Origin: an uncultured Clostridia bacterium
GTDB taxonomy: Bacteria; Bacillota; Clostridia; TANB77; CAG-508
Assembly: GCA_934167445.1 (NCBI GenBank)
Contig: CAKPKJ010000002.1
Span: 1 to 64,000 of the forward strand
Direction of reading: 5' to 3'
Length of the DNA stretch: 64,000 nt
The position numbers and the translations under genes were made by a program. Below, piece after piece: positions 63,350 through 64,000 of the stretch (the first letter of the stretch is position 1; every line of letters starts with the position of its first letter). The notes under the pieces are model-generated. The model worked only from the letters and a program-made list of their open reading frames with translations, ran no database searches and was not told where the DNA came from.

Positions 63350-64000
63350 ATGGCAAGTAAAAAAGAAGAAATAGAAAAAGAAAATACAAAAGTAGTAAAA
63401 AAGGTGACAACAGAAAAGGAGAATATAAAGACAAATAAAAAAACTGTAGCAGAAAAAGAAACAGAAAAATTAGAAAAAGCAAGAGAAAAAATAAAAGAAA
63501 GCCATAAAAAGGAAGAAAAAGCTGTTAAAGAAGCCAAAAAATCTAACACAGAAAAAACTAAAAAAGTAGAAAAAGCAAATAAAGAAGAAGGCAAAGTAGA
63601 AAAGAAGAATGAAAAAACTTCTAAGGATAATGTAATAAAAGACGAAAAAGTAAATAAAATTTTAAAGAAAGCCAAAGAACAAGGCAAAATTACATATGGT
63701 GACCTTGCAAAAGAATTAGACGATGTTAATCCTGACCAAATAGACCAAGTGTTTGATGCTTTTGAAGAAATGGGAGTTAATCTTTTAAGTGACGATATTG
63801 ATGATGAAGAACCAGACATAGAAGATTTAAAAGAAGTAGAAGATTTAAAATTAGATGAAATAACAGATACAAGTTATGAAGGAATAAATGTAGATGACCC
63901 AGTTAGAATGTACTTAAGAGAGATAGGAAGAATACCACTTTTAACATTTGACCAAGAATTAGATTTAGCTAAGAGAATACTAGATGGTGATGAAGAAGCA
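63350..64000 (+). CDS. rpoD: RNA polymerase sigma factor RpoD, 3' end beyond the window
   Basis: 217 residues are visible before the window ends. The first about 100 residues are a Lys/Glu-rich low-complexity tail. Then come region 1.1 (VNKILKKAKEQGKITYGDLA, FEEMGVNLLSDD) and the start of region 1.2 (DDPVRMYLREIGRIPLLTFD). No stop is reached. The ribosome site is GGGGTG before the ATG at 63350. RpoD is the housekeeping sigma factor. The basic tail is unusual for the family. Confidence 0.93.
   Translation, partial: MASKKEEIEKENTKVVKKVTTEKENIKTNKKTVAEKETEKLEKAREKIKESHKKEEKAVKEAKKSNTEKTKKVEKANKEEGKVEKKNEKTSKDNVIKDEKVNKILKKAKEQGKITYGDLAKELDDVNPDQIDQVFDAFEEMGVNLLSDDIDDEEPDIEDLKEVEDLKLDEITDTSYEGINVDDPVRMYLREIGRIPLLTFDQELDLAKRILDGDEEA

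Noticed and set aside
63325..63819. 164-aa antisense ORF opposite the rpoD N-terminus
   Set aside because: Ser/Phe-rich mirror of the Lys/Glu-rich tail of RpoD.
1..64000. tRNA, rRNA, riboswitch or CRISPR arrays
   Set aside because: No cloverleaf, rRNA-like segment, known riboswitch layout or regularly spaced repeats could be recognised by eye; a covariance-model scan (tRNAscan-SE, Infernal) would settle this.

Overview
The window looks like chromosome from a low-GC, endospore-forming, anaerobic member of the Clostridia (Firmicutes). Support: strongly A/T-rich codon use with AGA as the main Arg codon; spoIVA; a gerA-gerB-gerC germinant-receptor operon with a sigma-G-like promoter; a four-subunit pyruvate:ferredoxin oxidoreductase plus a clostridial 2[4Fe-4S] ferredoxin; a dcw (division/cell-wall) cluster; and a MurE with the DNPR signature of meso-diaminopimelate enzymes. 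The lineage cannot be named from sequence alone, and no tRNA, rRNA, CRISPR array or transposase gene was seen.

Layout. 1-2413: a compositionally different block with two lipoprotein genes related to TPM-domain proteins and a lemA gene, closed by near-identical terminators. 2414-7771: a PASTA-bearing class B PBP, rsmA, a sortase, a zinc D-Ala-D-Ala-type peptidase with a peptidoglycan-binding domain, and an XRE regulator. 8060-18622: dcw cluster mraZ-rsmH-ftsL-pbp-murE-mraY-ftsW-murG followed by a sensor kinase; murD, murF, ftsQ and ftsZ are not here. 18694-23006: a pilin-leader surface protein, lepB, holB, ricT, ferredoxin. 23091-26193: por operon (minus). 26439-33229: uvrC, a methyltransferase, a pseudouridine synthase, secG, rnr. 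33230-37446: ger operon (minus). 37617-44217: transglutaminase-like protein and a two-component/ABC-transporter module. 44328-51110: prolyl-tRNA editing protein, PAP2 phosphatase, spoIVA, a UDP-sugar pyrophosphorylase/left-handed beta-helix pair, small membrane proteins. 51371-64000: a Lon-family protease, tetR-fadD, RNase J, a regulator/surface-protein pair, dnaG and the start of rpoD.

The main discovery is a recoding pattern. Five genes (M15 peptidase, rsmH, the dcw PBP, ftsW, gerA) are each broken by one extra C, and in all five the extra C creates an in-frame CGG codon exactly where a conserved glycine should be. Reading CGG-N as a +1 shift (skip C, decode GGN as Gly) restores the full family sequence each time. 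I checked every other CGG trinucleotide in the window by eye against its gene's frame: apart from one codon in the foreign-looking TPM gene, CGG is never used in frame as arginine, while CGT, CGC and CGA are. The simplest model is that CGG is an unassigned codon (no tRNA-Arg with CCG anticodon) and that ribosomes resolve it by +1 frameshifting into a Gly codon. Four of the five genes act in peptidoglycan synthesis, division or cell-wall hydrolysis, and the fifth in spore germination.

Other notable structures are a 183-bp repeat family whose terminal stems differ in sequence between copies yet stay perfectly self-complementary, a 104-bp REPIN-like palindrome, a textbook MraZ operator, a palindromic operator inside a promoter next to a divergent XRE regulator, and surface proteins that join a prepilin-like leader to unrelated outer domains.
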